64,000 nucleotides of DNA from Microbacterium sp. AK009 (GCF_013410955.1 NZ_JACCCG010000002.1:434001-498000), one strand, 5' to 3'. Positions 56,319-64,000 are shown, counted from the stretch's first letter. Made by a program: numbers and translations. The notes: generated by a model from the sequence alone, not told the origin.

Positions 56319-57095
56319 TCACCCGAGCGCGAGCGTCTGCCGGGCAGCATCCGCCAATGCCCTGCCGTAGTGGCGACCGTGCCCGGCGGCGTGGACGGCC
56401 AGCGGATGGAGCTGATGAAGCGGGAGGCGGCTCCGCCACCCGCTGGTGAGTGGATGGCGCTCCTCATAACCGGCGACGATGTCGTCGAGGAACGGGCAGC
56501 CGAAGAGATCGAGCATCGCCAGGTCGGTTTCGCGGTGCCCGCCGTGGGCTGCGGGATCGATGAGGACGACGCCCGCGGGTGTCCACAGCACGTTCCCGTG
56601 CCAGAGGTCGCCGTGCAGGCGCGCCGGCGCCTCCCCGTCGTCGAACGCCCCGGCAGCGATCGTCGCGCACGCGTCACGGACGACGGCCGCCTCCTCGGAG
56701 GTGAGGAATCCCGCGTCCAGCGCGGGCGGGAGGAAGGGGAGCACCCGGTCCCGCGCGTAGAACGGCCCCCACGTCTCCTCCGCCGCCGCAGGTTGGGATC
56801 GCGCCCCGATGAAGAGCGCGGTGACGCCCGGCGGCGGGCTTCCGAATGCGGGTGCGCCGGCATCGTGAGTGACAGCGAGGGCCGCGCCGAAGGCCCGTGC
56901 CGCAGCGCCGTCGGGGGCGACGGTCGCGAGACGCTCGAGCTCGATGGCCTCGGCCTCCACCTGCACGACGCGCGCGGCGCGCGCCCCGCCCGCCTCGGCG
57001 AGCCACGACAGACCCGCCGCCTCCGCGGCGAAGAACCCCTCGGGCGCCCCCGGGCGCTCCTTGCGGAAGATCCTGCCCTCGGCTCGAGGGCTCAC
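56319..57095 (-). CDS. Fructosamine kinase family protein
   Basis: The 258-residue kinase belongs to the fructosamine-3-kinase/ketosamine kinase group, which phosphorylates sugars on glycated amines so that they fall off. Motifs are LHGDLWHGNVLW (catalytic loop) and IDPAAHGGHRETDLAML (metal-binding). The N-terminal lysine-containing strand is degenerate (RIFRKERPG). It starts at GTG 57095, overlapping the FMN reductase stop by 4 bp, so it is part of one operon. A deglycation role fits, but the partner enzymes are not typical for it. Confidence 0.9.
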   Translation of the reverse strand: MSPRAEGRIFRKERPGAPEGFFAAEAAGLSWLAEAGGARAARVVQVEAEAIELERLATVAPDGAAARAFGAALAVTHDAGAPAFGSPPPGVTALFIGARSQPAAAEETWGPFYARDRVLPFLPPALDAGFLTSEEAAVVRDACATIAAGAFDDGEAPARLHGDLWHGNVLWTPAGVVLIDPAAHGGHRETDLAMLDLFGCPFLDDIVAGYEERHPLTSGWRSRLPLHQLHPLAVHAAGHGRHYGRALADAARQTLALG

Positions 57096-57736
57096 TCGCC
57101 CGAGTGCCCGCCGAGCAGATGCTCGAAGGAGCGACCCTCCCCGAGGAAGCTCGCCGGATCGAAGGGATCCGGAGCGGATGCCGCGGGCCGCCCGGCGACC
57201 GCGGCGGCGAACTCGCCGGCGGCCCGGTCGATGCGCTCGGCGAGCGGCGAGGCCTGATCGCCCGCACCGCCCCAGTCGCTGGATGCCGCGAACACACCGG
57301 TGGAGACCGGCGCGGCATGCAGGTAGGCGAAGAGGGGACGCAGGGCGTAGTCGATCGCGAGCGAGTGGCGCGCGGTGCCGGCGTTGGCGCCGAGAAGGAC
57401 CGGCATCCCGGTCAGCGCGTCGGGGTCGAGCACGTCGATGAAGGACTTGAACAGACCCGAGTAGCTCGCGGAGAAGATCGGTGTCACCACGATCAGCCCG
57501 TCGGCCGACACCACCGCGTTGATCGCGGTCTCGAGGCTCGGCGGAGCGAAGCCGGTGAGGAGGTTGTCGGTGATGGCGCGGGCGTGGTCACGCAGCTCGA
57601 CCACGTCGGTCACCGCCTCCTCGCCCCGGGAACCGAGTTCGCGCACGACGGCGGCGCCGAGGCGATCGGCCAGGAGGCGGGTTGAGGAGGGGCTGGACAG
57701 GCCGGCCGAGACCACGGCGATGCGTCGCGTGGCCAT
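57092..57736 (-). CDS. NADPH-dependent FMN reductase (CE1759 family)
   Basis: This 214-residue flavodoxin-fold reductase begins RRIAVVSAGLSSPSSTRLLADRL and has TPIFSASYSGLFKSFIDVLD, the FMN-binding segment. It matches the CE1759 family, which always accompanies CE1758-type luciferase-like oxidoreductases; it would hand reduced FMN to that enzyme. GGGGAG lies before the ATG at 57736, one base after the oxidoreductase stop. Confidence 0.9.
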   Translation of the reverse strand: MATRRIAVVSAGLSSPSSTRLLADRLGAAVVRELGSRGEEAVTDVVELRDHARAITDNLLTGFAPPSLETAINAVVSADGLIVVTPIFSASYSGLFKSFIDVLDPDALTGMPVLLGANAGTARHSLAIDYALRPLFAYLHAAPVSTGVFAASSDWGGAGDQASPLAERIDRAAGEFAAAVAGRPAASAPDPFDPASFLGEGRSFEHLLGGHSGE

Positions 57737-57737
57737 C

Positions 57738-58952
57738 TCACTCCCCCTTTCGGAAAGACGCTCCGGCGGCGGTGGGCCGGCGGTACGGATTCGGGCCCGT
57801 GGCGAGGTTGTCGCCGCGGTTCGCGTGGGGAACCGCCTGCGGCGCCGGCGCTCCGGCGTAGGCCGCCGCGACGCGTGCGGCATGCGTGGGCGCGTCGGGG
57901 ACGTCCGCGGGACGACCCGCGGCCAGCTCGCGCCGGAGCGCCGGAACGACCTCGCCGCCGAGGATGTCGAGCTGCTCGAGCACCGTCTTCAGCGGCAGCC
58001 CTGCGTGGTCGATGAGGAAGAGCTGACGCTGGTAGTCCCCGTAGTGCTCGCGCATGCCCGCGTAGCGGTCGATGATCTGCTGCGGCGAGCCGACGGTGAG
58101 CGGCGTCATCTCGCTGAAATCCTCCAGGCTCGGTCCGTGACCGTAGACCGGAGCATTGTCGAAGTACGGGCGGAACTCCTTCACGGCGTCCTGGGAGTTC
58201 TTCGCCATGAACACCTGGCCACCCAGACCCACGATCGCCTGCTCCGGCGCTCCGTGGCCGTAGTGCGCGAAACGCTGACGGTACAGCGAGATGAGGCGCT
58301 GGTAGTGCTCTTTCGGCCAGAAGATGTTGTTGGCGAAGAACCCATCGCCGTAGTAGGCCGCCTGCTCGGCGATCTCGGGGGTGCGGATCGAACCGTGCCA
58401 GACGAACGGGGCCACACCGTCCAGCGGCCGCGGGGTCGAGGTGAAGCCCTGCAGAGGCGTCCGGAACCGGCCCTCCCAGTCCACGACGTCCTCATGCCAG
58501 AGCTTGTGAAGGAGGGCGTAGTTCTCGATCGCCAGGGGCAGGCCCTGACGGATGTCCTTGCCGAACCACGGGTAGACCGGACCGGTGTTCCCGCGTCCCA
58601 GGGTCAGGTCCACCCGCCCCTGCGCGAGGTGCTGCAGCATCGCATAGTCCTCCGCGATCTTCACCGGGTCGTTGGTGGTGATCAGCGTGGTCGCCGTGGA
58701 GAGGATGAGGCGCTCGGTCTGGGCGGCGATGAAGGCGAGCGTCGTCGTCGGCGACGACGACCAGAACGGCGGATTGTGGTGCTCGCCCAGGGCGAAGACA
58801 TCCAGCCCGACCTCTTCGGCGTGGCGCGCGATCGTGATGCTCGCCCGGATGCGCTCCGACTCGCTGGGCGTGCGGCCCGTGATGGGATCTTCGGTGATGT
58901 CGCTCACCGTGAAGATGCCGAACTGCATTCCGGGCCAGGTGGGGGTGTTCAC
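57738..58952 (-). CDS. LLM-class flavin-dependent oxidoreductase (CE1758 family)
   Basis: The 404-residue luciferase-like monooxygenase starts MQFGIFTVSDITEDPITGRTPSE after 8 residues and has GEHHNPPFWSSSP, LGRGNTGPVYPWFG and SIRTPEIAEQAA. It uses reduced FMN and oxygen on an unknown substrate. A polar C-terminal tail follows the barrel (from about residue 345). It starts at GTG 58952 with GGAG 7 nt before. It heads the operon with its FMN reductase and the fructosamine kinase. Confidence 0.92.
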   Translation of the reverse strand: MNTPTWPGMQFGIFTVSDITEDPITGRTPSESERIRASITIARHAEEVGLDVFALGEHHNPPFWSSSPTTTLAFIAAQTERLILSTATTLITTNDPVKIAEDYAMLQHLAQGRVDLTLGRGNTGPVYPWFGKDIRQGLPLAIENYALLHKLWHEDVVDWEGRFRTPLQGFTSTPRPLDGVAPFVWHGSIRTPEIAEQAAYYGDGFFANNIFWPKEHYQRLISLYRQRFAHYGHGAPEQAIVGLGGQVFMAKNSQDAVKEFRPYFDNAPVYGHGPSLEDFSEMTPLTVGSPQQIIDRYAGMREHYGDYQRQLFLIDHAGLPLKTVLEQLDILGGEVVPALRRELAAGRPADVPDAPTHAARVAAAYAGAPAPQAVPHANRGDNLATGPNPYRRPTAAGASFRKGE

Positions 58953-58994
58953 GTCTCTTCTCCGCTCTCTCGCCGCGCGGGTTCATCCGCCTCG

Positions 58995-59018
58995 TAGAAT
59001 TTCATGCAAGTGAATACA
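58995..59018 (-). promoter_or_regulatory. AT-rich promoter/operator before the flavin operon
   Basis: TTCA-N6-TGAA (59001-59014) sits in one of the few AT-rich patches of the region, about 50 bp before the GTG. MarR-type regulators often bind such sites in front of flavin oxidoreductases, but no regulator gene is adjacent. Confidence 0.35.
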
Positions 59019-59154
59019 TCCGATCCAACGCCCGCCGCCTCAGGCTATTCCCGCCGCGCGGGGGACGACCGCGCCGCGCGGAAGTTGCGCGGGTTCCCGG
59101 GGCCGTGCGAGCGCCGCTGACGGCTAGTCTGAACTCGTCCCGGGGAGGTGACCC

Positions 59155-60342
59155 ATGTCCGGCAACCGCACGCCACCGACGGCAGCCACCCCGACGACCG
59201 GCACGATGCGCACGAAGCGGCGCACGCCGTTCTTCGACAACGCCCGGTTCGTCTGCATCGTCCTGGTCGTCCTCGGCCACGCGATCCAGCGCCTCACCTA
59301 CGACTCCGACATCGCCCTGTCGCTGTACCTGCTCATCTACGCCTTCCACATGCCGGCGTTCGCCCTCATCTCGGGGTACTTCTCCAAGTCCGACGTTCCC
59401 GGCAAGCGTCAGATGGCGCGGATCCTCACCGACATCGTCGTGCCCTACGTCATCTTCGAAGGCCTCTGGGTACTCACGAAGTGGATCGTGGAGGGACAGG
59501 CCGATCCGAACCTCACCCGCCCGTCGTGGACGCTGTGGTTCCTCCTCGCACTCGGCATCTTCCGTCTCGTGCTCCCCTACCTCGCCCTGCTGAGATGGCC
59601 GCTGGTGTGGACCGTCGCGATCTCCATCGGCGCGGGTTATCTGCCGAACATCGACTCGACCTTCTCGCTGTCGCGCACCCTCGGACTGCTGCCGTTCTTC
59701 ACCCTCGGATGGTGGCTCCGAGAGCGCCGGGTCATCGAACGTCTGCAGCTGCTGGACCGTCGACCGTGGTGGGGCTTCCCGGCCGCCGTCGCGACCTTCG
59801 CCCTCGCCGGGTGGGCCGCATGGTTCTTCGTCGACGAGTGGAAGCAGATGAACCTCGCGACCTGGTTCTTCTACGACGACTCCTACGCCGACCTGGGCGG
59901 AACGGCGTGGTGGGCGGGGGGCGTCCGCATCGCCCTCATGCTGATCGCCCTCATCCTCTCCACAGCCCTCTTCATCCTCGTTCCGCGGGGACAGAAGTGG
60001 TGGACCCACTTCGGCCAGTACACGATGTACATCTACCTGCTGCACTCGTTCGTGCTCTACCCGTTCCGCGAGTCGGGAGTGCTCCGCGGCCTCGAACCGA
60101 CGTGGCTGTGGCTGCCGGTGGTGTGCCTGCTGTCGATCGGCATCGCGCTGGGCCTTGCCACGAAACCCGTGCGGCGCGTCTTCCGGCCCCTCATCGAACC
60201 GCGTCCGGGCTGGCTCTTCGCCGATCCCTCGCTGGCCGCGTCGGAAGGACGACGATCCGACCCCACCGGATCGCGCCGACCGCCCGAGCCGCCGCGGGCG
60301 CGACCCGTCGCCGGACCGCACGACGCCCGCGGGCCCCTCTGA
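59155..60342 (+). CDS. Acyltransferase family membrane protein (Acyl_transf_3)
   Basis: The 395-residue protein has about ten hydrophobic segments (from about residue 29 to 335) and the acyltransferase-3 hallmarks: FFDNARFVCIVLVVLGHAIQ near the N-terminus, with the conserved His, FHMPAFALISGYF, and WTLWFLLALGIFRL. Such enzymes move acyl groups across the membrane onto polysaccharides or lipids. The C-terminal 50 residues are Arg/Pro-rich and cytoplasmic. GGGGAGG precedes the ATG. It lies divergent from the flavin operon. Confidence 0.87.
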   Translation: MSGNRTPPTAATPTTGTMRTKRRTPFFDNARFVCIVLVVLGHAIQRLTYDSDIALSLYLLIYAFHMPAFALISGYFSKSDVPGKRQMARILTDIVVPYVIFEGLWVLTKWIVEGQADPNLTRPSWTLWFLLALGIFRLVLPYLALLRWPLVWTVAISIGAGYLPNIDSTFSLSRTLGLLPFFTLGWWLRERRVIERLQLLDRRPWWGFPAAVATFALAGWAAWFFVDEWKQMNLATWFFYDDSYADLGGTAWWAGGVRIALMLIALILSTALFILVPRGQKWWTHFGQYTMYIYLLHSFVLYPFRESGVLRGLEPTWLWLPVVCLLSIGIALGLATKPVRRVFRPLIEPRPGWLFADPSLAASEGRRSDPTGSRRPPEPPRARPVAGPHDARGPL

Positions 60343-60351
60343 GCCCCTCGC

Positions 60352-60422
60352 GGCGGTGCCGGCGTCACACGTGGCGGTACCGGCGTAACACGGCCCGAGG
60401 CCCCCGTAACACGGCCCGAGGC
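60352..60422 (+). repeat. Three phased 21-bp repeats upstream of the 2OG oxygenase
   Basis: The 9-bp core CGT[CA]ACACG occurs at 60363-60371, 60384-60392 and 60405-60413, an exact 21-bp period. Longer identity joins neighbouring copies: 18 bp (CGTAACACGGCCCGAGGC) between 60384-60401 and 60405-60422. Relative to the inferred start at the ATG the cores are centred near -84, -63 and -42. Confidence 0.85.
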
Positions 60423-60438
60423 GCCCCTCTCTTCGACG

Positions 60439-60444
60439 TAGCCT
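60439..60444 (+). promoter_or_regulatory. -10 hexamer of leaderless 2OG oxygenase gene
   Basis: TAGCCT, 6 nt, then ATG 60451. The repeat core nearest to it overlaps or abuts the -35 region. Confidence 0.55.
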
Positions 60445-60450
60445 GTCGCC

Positions 60451-61470
60451 ATGACCGACCTGTCACTGCCGATCCTCGACCTCTCCCGCCTCGACGCCGG
60501 CCCTGACGAAGCCGCCGCCTTCCGCGACGAGCTCCGCGAGGCCACGCACCGCGTCGGCTTCTTCTACCTCACCGGAACAGGGGTCAGCCCGGAACTCGAG
60601 AACTGCCTGCACACCGCGGCGCGGGCGTTCTTCGACCTCCCCGAGGCCGACAAGCTGGCGATCGAGAACCTCAACAGCCCGCATTTCCGCGGCTACACCC
60701 GCATCGGCGGCGAGCGCACGCAGGGAGAAGTCGACTGGCGTGAGCAGATCGACATCGGTCCCGAGCGCGAACCCGTCACAGATCCGGATGCGGCTGACTT
60801 CCACCGCCTGACCGGACCCAACCTGTGGCCGGCGGCGCAGCCGGAGCTCCGCGAGGTCGTCACCGAGTGGCACGACAAGCTCACCGACATCTCCCGGGTC
60901 CTGCTCCGGCAGTGGGCGCTGGCCCTCGGCGCCGAGGCCGACCACTTCGAACGCCACTTCGGCGAACCGGCGAGCCTGATCAAGATCGTGCGCTACCCGG
61001 GCACGACCGCGCCCGAACCGCAGCAGGGCGTGGGCGCGCATAAGGACTCGGGGGTCCTGACGCTGCTGTGGGTCGAGCCGGGAAAGGGCGGCCTGCAGGT
61101 CGAGCGCGAGGGAGAATGGGTGGACGCCCCGGCTGTGCCGGGCGCATTCGTGGTGAACATCGGCGAGATGATGGAGTACGCCACGCAGGGTTACCTCGTC
61201 GCCACCAATCACCGGGTGGTCTCGCCGCGCTTCCCCGACGATCGCATCTCGGTGCCCTTCTTCTTCAACCCTGCCCTCGACGCTGCGCTGCCGCTCGTCG
61301 AGCTGCCGTCGGAGCTGGCCGCCGAGGCCCGAGGCGTCACCGAGGACCCGTCGAACCCGATCCATTCGCTGTTCGGCGAGAATGCGCTGAAGTCGCGACT
61401 GCGCGCGCATCCCGACGTCGCCGAGCGGTGGCACGCCGACCTGCTGGCCGCCCGCGCCTCCTCCTCCTGA
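60451..61470 (+). CDS. Isopenicillin N synthase-like 2-oxoglutarate/Fe(II) oxygenase
   Basis: The 339-residue dioxygenase has the DIOX_N region (about 5-115; LPILDLSRLDAG) and the C-terminal jelly roll with iron ligands His197 and Asp199 (AHKDSG) and His254 (TNHRVVSPR), and Arg265-x-Ser267 (RIS) to hold 2-oxoglutarate. The substrate is unknown; relatives oxidise amino acids, hormones or small metabolites. It stands alone, apparently controlled by three phased upstream sites, and is convergent with the asparaginase gene. Confidence 0.9.
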   Translation: MTDLSLPILDLSRLDAGPDEAAAFRDELREATHRVGFFYLTGTGVSPELENCLHTAARAFFDLPEADKLAIENLNSPHFRGYTRIGGERTQGEVDWREQIDIGPEREPVTDPDAADFHRLTGPNLWPAAQPELREVVTEWHDKLTDISRVLLRQWALALGAEADHFERHFGEPASLIKIVRYPGTTAPEPQQGVGAHKDSGVLTLLWVEPGKGGLQVEREGEWVDAPAVPGAFVVNIGEMMEYATQGYLVATNHRVVSPRFPDDRISVPFFFNPALDAALPLVELPSELAAEARGVTEDPSNPIHSLFGENALKSRLRAHPDVAERWHADLLAARASSS

Positions 61471-61519
61471 CCCGGGCTCGACGCACCCGGTCGCCCGCGG
61501 GCGACCGGGGCCACCTCGG

Positions 61520-61586
61520 CGAGAGTGCATCTGCGCGCCGAGAACCCGGGGTCACCCCGCATCCTCGGCGCGCAGTCGCACTCTCG
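61520..61586. terminator. Long imperfect palindrome between convergent genes
   Basis: Two 23-nt arms (61520-61542 and 61564-61586) match at 21 of 23 positions and enclose a second stem, CGGGG-TCA-CCCCG (61547-61559). It would terminate transcription from both sides; no T-run. It may also be a dispersed REP-like element. Confidence 0.6.
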
Positions 61587-61595
61587 ATGAAAGGG

Positions 61596-63110
61596 TCAGT
61601 GGGTCAGCATGTGCTCCGCCACACGGCGGCGACGCCGCAGGTAGGTGATTGCACCGACCGCGATGAGCAGGAGCGCCGCGAGGGACAGGCCGCCGATGCC
61701 CGCGAGGCCCGTGCTGGCCAGGCCGTCGCCGCCCCCGGCCCCGGCGACGGCACCCGCGGCAGGCGTCTCGGTGGCATCCGGCGTCGGCTCCGCCGTGGGC
61801 TCGCCACTCGGCTCCTCCGACGGTTCCCCGGTCGGCTCGCCCGTGGGTTCTGCGGTCGGCTCCGGTGAGGGTTCCTCGGTCGGCTCGGGCTCAGCACCAC
61901 CCGGGGTCGGAGCGACCGAGGCAGCGAGGGCCGAGGAGTCGAACGAGGGCGCACCGAGGGTCGCGAACCATTCGCGAGCGACGGAGACGTCTTCGGTGAA
62001 CGTGCGACTGAGCAGCAGGAGCAGACGTGCCTTCTGCGGCAGCAGGTCGCCGCCGGGGATGATGTTGCCCGAGCCGCTGTCCACGGTGCCGCTGCCGGTG
62101 CGCGTGGTGCTGACGAACCACACGCCCTGGTTGTTGACGGCGGCGGTGCGCGCCTGCCCTGCAGCCGACGCGATGCCGCCCGCCCCCGTTCCCGCGGTGA
62201 CGATGCCCTTCACACCGGCGGCGGCGAAGGCGCTGATCGCCTCTCCCCCGGCCTGCTGGTAGTTGTAGAAGATCTCGACACGGGGAAGGTCCTCCGCCGC
62301 GACGGTCTCGAGGTCGAACGGCGTGAACCACTCCTCACTCGCGCAGTCCAGCACCCGGGCGGGGGCGCGGTTGACGATCACGGACGAGCCGTCGATCCAC
62401 CCCAGCACCCCCGACATCCGTGTGACGAAGGTGTCGTTGCGCGTGGAGTTCCCCTTGGTGACGTCCCGGGCGGCGTGAATCTCGTCGTTGAGCATCAGGA
62501 CGGTGCCGAAGCAGAATGTGGCCTGGCTGGCCGCGAGTCGGATCGCCTGCAGGAGGTTGGCGGGGCCATCGGCCCCGAGGACCATCGACTCACTCGCCGT
62601 CGCCCCTGCGGCCCACGGCCGCATCGCACCGGTGATCACGACGGGCTTCTTGTTCTGCACGGTCAGATCGAGCCAGTACGCGAACTCCTCCATCGTGTCC
62701 GTCCCCGTCGTCACGACCACCGCGTCGGCGTCGGCGAGTGCGCTCTGCACCGTCAGGCTCAGCTCGCGGTACTGCGGGATGGTGTAGCCACCGGACCCGG
62801 AATTGCCGAACTGCACGACCTCCACATCGGCGAATGCCGAGACCTCCGGCTGGATGACGCCGAGGAGGTCGACCATCGGATAGGTACCGGCCCGGTAATC
62901 GGTGTATGTGTCGCGCCCATCGGCACGACCTGCGATCGTTCCCCCCGTCGCCACCACGACGACCTTGGGCTTGTCGCCGGCCGTCGCGGCGCGGGCAGGG
63001 GTGGGTGAGGCGATCGCGATGACGGCTCCAGAGGCGGCGAGCACACCCGCCACGACGAGGGCGAGGGTGCGCCGCCAGCGGGATGCGGCGGGTGAGGCGA
63101 GGGTGGTCAA
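61596..63110 (-). CDS. Secreted, wall-anchored type II L-asparaginase
   Basis: The 504-residue protein has a Sec signal peptide (about 1-41, ending ARA), an asparaginase domain with catalytic Thr58 in ATGGTIA, Thr137-Asp138 in TGTDTMEE and Lys155 in KKPVVITGAMRP, and then an EPT/EPS-rich spacer (about 407-446). The C-terminus is a sortase signal: LASTG (464-468), a membrane helix (about 469-491) and RRRRR. The LAxTG form fits class E sortases of actinobacteria. It starts at TTG 63110 after GGAAGGA. Outside the cell it would free ammonia and aspartate from asparagine. Confidence 0.92.
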   Translation of the reverse strand: MTTLASPAASRWRRTLALVVAGVLAASGAVIAIASPTPARAATAGDKPKVVVVATGGTIAGRADGRDTYTDYRAGTYPMVDLLGVIQPEVSAFADVEVVQFGNSGSGGYTIPQYRELSLTVQSALADADAVVVTTGTDTMEEFAYWLDLTVQNKKPVVITGAMRPWAAGATASESMVLGADGPANLLQAIRLAASQATFCFGTVLMLNDEIHAARDVTKGNSTRNDTFVTRMSGVLGWIDGSSVIVNRAPARVLDCASEEWFTPFDLETVAAEDLPRVEIFYNYQQAGGEAISAFAAAGVKGIVTAGTGAGGIASAAGQARTAAVNNQGVWFVSTTRTGSGTVDSGSGNIIPGGDLLPQKARLLLLLSRTFTEDVSVAREWFATLGAPSFDSSALAASVAPTPGGAEPEPTEEPSPEPTAEPTGEPTGEPSEEPSGEPTAEPTPDATETPAAGAVAGAGGGDGLASTGLAGIGGLSLAALLLIAVGAITYLRRRRRVAEHMLTH

Positions 63111-63351
63111 CGAAGCGTTCCTTCCAGAGTGCCCGACGGCACCACGACGACAACGCCACGACGTCGGAGGGCAGGCTCACGCCCAGCCCGGGAAGGCGCA
63201 TCCGGGACGGCGTGGGAGACGCAGGAGCGATGAGGGTGGAGCCGTGCCGGAGGGGGTGTCCGGTGCTTCACAGCCTATTCGGGCGGATGTCGGGGACGTT
63301 TCCGAGAGCGAACGACTCGATGACGCTTCGTGCGGCGAGCCGCAGCGCACG
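63111..63351. other. Promoter region of the asparaginase gene, no other gene
   Basis: A TAGGCT hexamer on the minus strand (63272-63277) is a candidate -10, giving a leader of about 150 nt. No palindrome or small ORF of note was seen. Confidence 0.4.
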
Positions 63352-63386
63352 AAAAAGAGAGCCGCCCGACACCTCGGGCGGCTCTC
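63352..63386 (-). terminator. Rho-independent terminator of rpsO
   Basis: A 13-bp perfect stem (GAGAGCCGCCCGA/TCGGGCGGCTCTC, 63357-63386) with a 4-nt loop is followed on the minus strand by TTTTT (63352-63356). It begins 36 bp after the rpsO stop and is the most canonical terminator in the window. Confidence 0.92.
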
Positions 63387-63422
63387 ACAAGAACGTTTTG
63401 CGCGATTGAACGCTGGTCGCGA

Positions 63423-63692
63423 TTAGCGGCGCAGTCCCAGGCGCTCGATCAGCGAGCGGTAGCGCGCGATGTCGATGTCCTGGAGGTAGCCGAGCAGACG
63501 GCGGCGCTGACCGACGAGCAGGAACAGCCCACGACGCGAGTGGTGGTCGTGCTTGTGCTCCTTGAGGTGCTCGGTGAGGTCCTTGATGCGCTGCGTCAGC
63601 ATCGCGACCTGCACCTCGGGGGATCCGGTGTCACCGGGGTGCGTCGCGTACTCTTCGATGATCGCCTTCTTGACGTCTGCTTCGAGTGCCAT
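63423..63692 (-). CDS. rpsO: 30S ribosomal protein S15
   Basis: S15 binds 16S rRNA early in 30S assembly. The 89-residue protein has the full family pattern: [42 protein letters not shown] segment and [27 protein letters not shown]. It starts at ATG 63692 and ends at a canonical terminator, so it is transcribed alone here, without pnp downstream. Confidence 0.98.
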   Translation of the reverse strand: MALEADVKKAIIEEYATHPGDTGSPEVQVAMLTQRIKDLTEHLKEHKHDHHSRRGLFLLVGQRRRLLGYLQDIDIARYRSLIERLGLRR

Positions 63693-63890
63693 AGATGGGA
63701 TCCCCTTTCTCCTCATTGCGCGGTGCCCGACGCCTGATGCGTGAGCTCTCTTTATCCGCGGCCGATCGAACGGCAACTGGACGAGTCTACCAGTCCTCCC
63801 CTGGTGTGACGACGCGTAGCCGGACGGTCGGCCACCGGCGGAAAACGGACGATGCGCTGGACCGGACCGATCCGGCGCCCGCCGTCGCCG

Positions 63891-63896
63891 TAGGGT
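63891..63896 (+). promoter_or_regulatory. -10 hexamer of leaderless gene at window end
   Basis: TAGGGT, 6 nt, then ATG 63903. Confidence 0.5.
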
Positions 63897-63902
63897 CGCG
63901 GC

Positions 63903-64000
63903 ATGACCACGGATGAGCTCGTGACCGAACCTGCGAAGACCTCGCGACCGGCGGGGATGATCGTGCTGCAGTTCACCCTCGCCGGGATCGTGTGGGGCTC
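63903..64000 (+). CDS. N-terminus of a probable EamA/DMT-type transporter (runs off window)
   Basis: Only the first 32 or so codons are present: a polar start [18 protein letters not shown], then [13 protein letters not shown], the beginning of a membrane helix. The AGIVWGS sequence resembles the first helix of drug/metabolite-type (EamA) transporters, but the fragment is too short to be sure. The start is supported by the TAGGGT hexamer 6 nt upstream. It is divergent from rpsO. Confidence 0.55.
   Translation, partial: MTTDELVTEPAKTSRPAGMIVLQFTLAGIVWG

Overview
The window is 64 kb of GC-rich (about 70%) chromosome from an actinobacterium, most likely Microbacterium or a close Microbacteriaceae relative. 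The evidence is the infC-rpmI-rplT-trmH-pheST-argC order, the thyX-dapA-rnj-ftsK-pgsA-cinA-clgR-recA-recX-miaB-miaA-dapF-hflX-lexA backbone shared with mycobacteria, a PriA-type HisA, actinobacterial families such as DUF3046 and the CE1758/CE1759 flavin pair, and start-proximal promoters of the form TANNNT plus 6-7 nt plus start codon. No rRNA, tRNA, CRISPR array, transposase, integrase or prophage gene was recognised.

Layout. 1-11.5 kb: the 5' part of argC, a self-contained drug/lipid-type ABC exporter operon with its own winged-helix regulator, an NAD epimerase, pheT-pheS, and a glutamate-type importer gluABCD. 11.6-13.8 kb: trmH-like methyltransferase, rplT, rpmI and infC; infC appears to start at AUC. 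14-18.4 kb: a DUF1844 protein, then hisC-hisB-hisH-priA-sseB. 18.4-30.5 kb: LysM protein divergent from lexA, an S9 peptidase, hflX, an RsmC-like methyltransferase, dapF, miaA-miaB, recX-recA, DUF3046 and clgR. Candidate SOS boxes sit before lexA/LysM and before recA. 30.6-40.4 kb: cinA, pgsA, ftsK, rnj, dapA, a DUF559-type nuclease, an SDR and thyX. 40.5-45.8 kb: a thioredoxin/DUF4395/OsmC redox group, an SDR epimerase, dapB with a TPR protein, a GNAT enzyme, a repeat-filled 0.48-kb spacer and a histidine phosphatase. 45.9-49.4 kb: a catalytically degenerate aldo/keto reductase and pnp.

49.5-63.4 kb is a block of accessory genes lying between pnp and rpsO, which are neighbours in most bacteria. 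It holds dctA with a divergent CitAB-type two-component system, a single-ORF fusion of a GT4 glycosyltransferase with an SGNH hydrolase, a DedA protein, a fructosamine-kinase/FMN-reductase/luciferase-like operon, an acyltransferase, a 2-oxoglutarate/Fe(II) oxygenase behind three phased 21-bp repeats, and a secreted asparaginase with a sortase LAxTG signal. rpsO, its terminator and the start of a drug/metabolite-type transporter close the window.

The backbone groups translation, histidine and lysine/cell-wall precursor synthesis, DNA repair and division. The accessory block looks devoted to nutrient sensing and uptake, envelope glycan modification and extracellular amide hydrolysis. The points most worth a second look are the three phased sites before the oxygenase, the GT4-SGNH fusion, the AUC start of infC, the pervasive leaderless promoter signature, the degenerate aldo/keto reductase and the periodic intergenic repeats at 44.8-45.2 kb.
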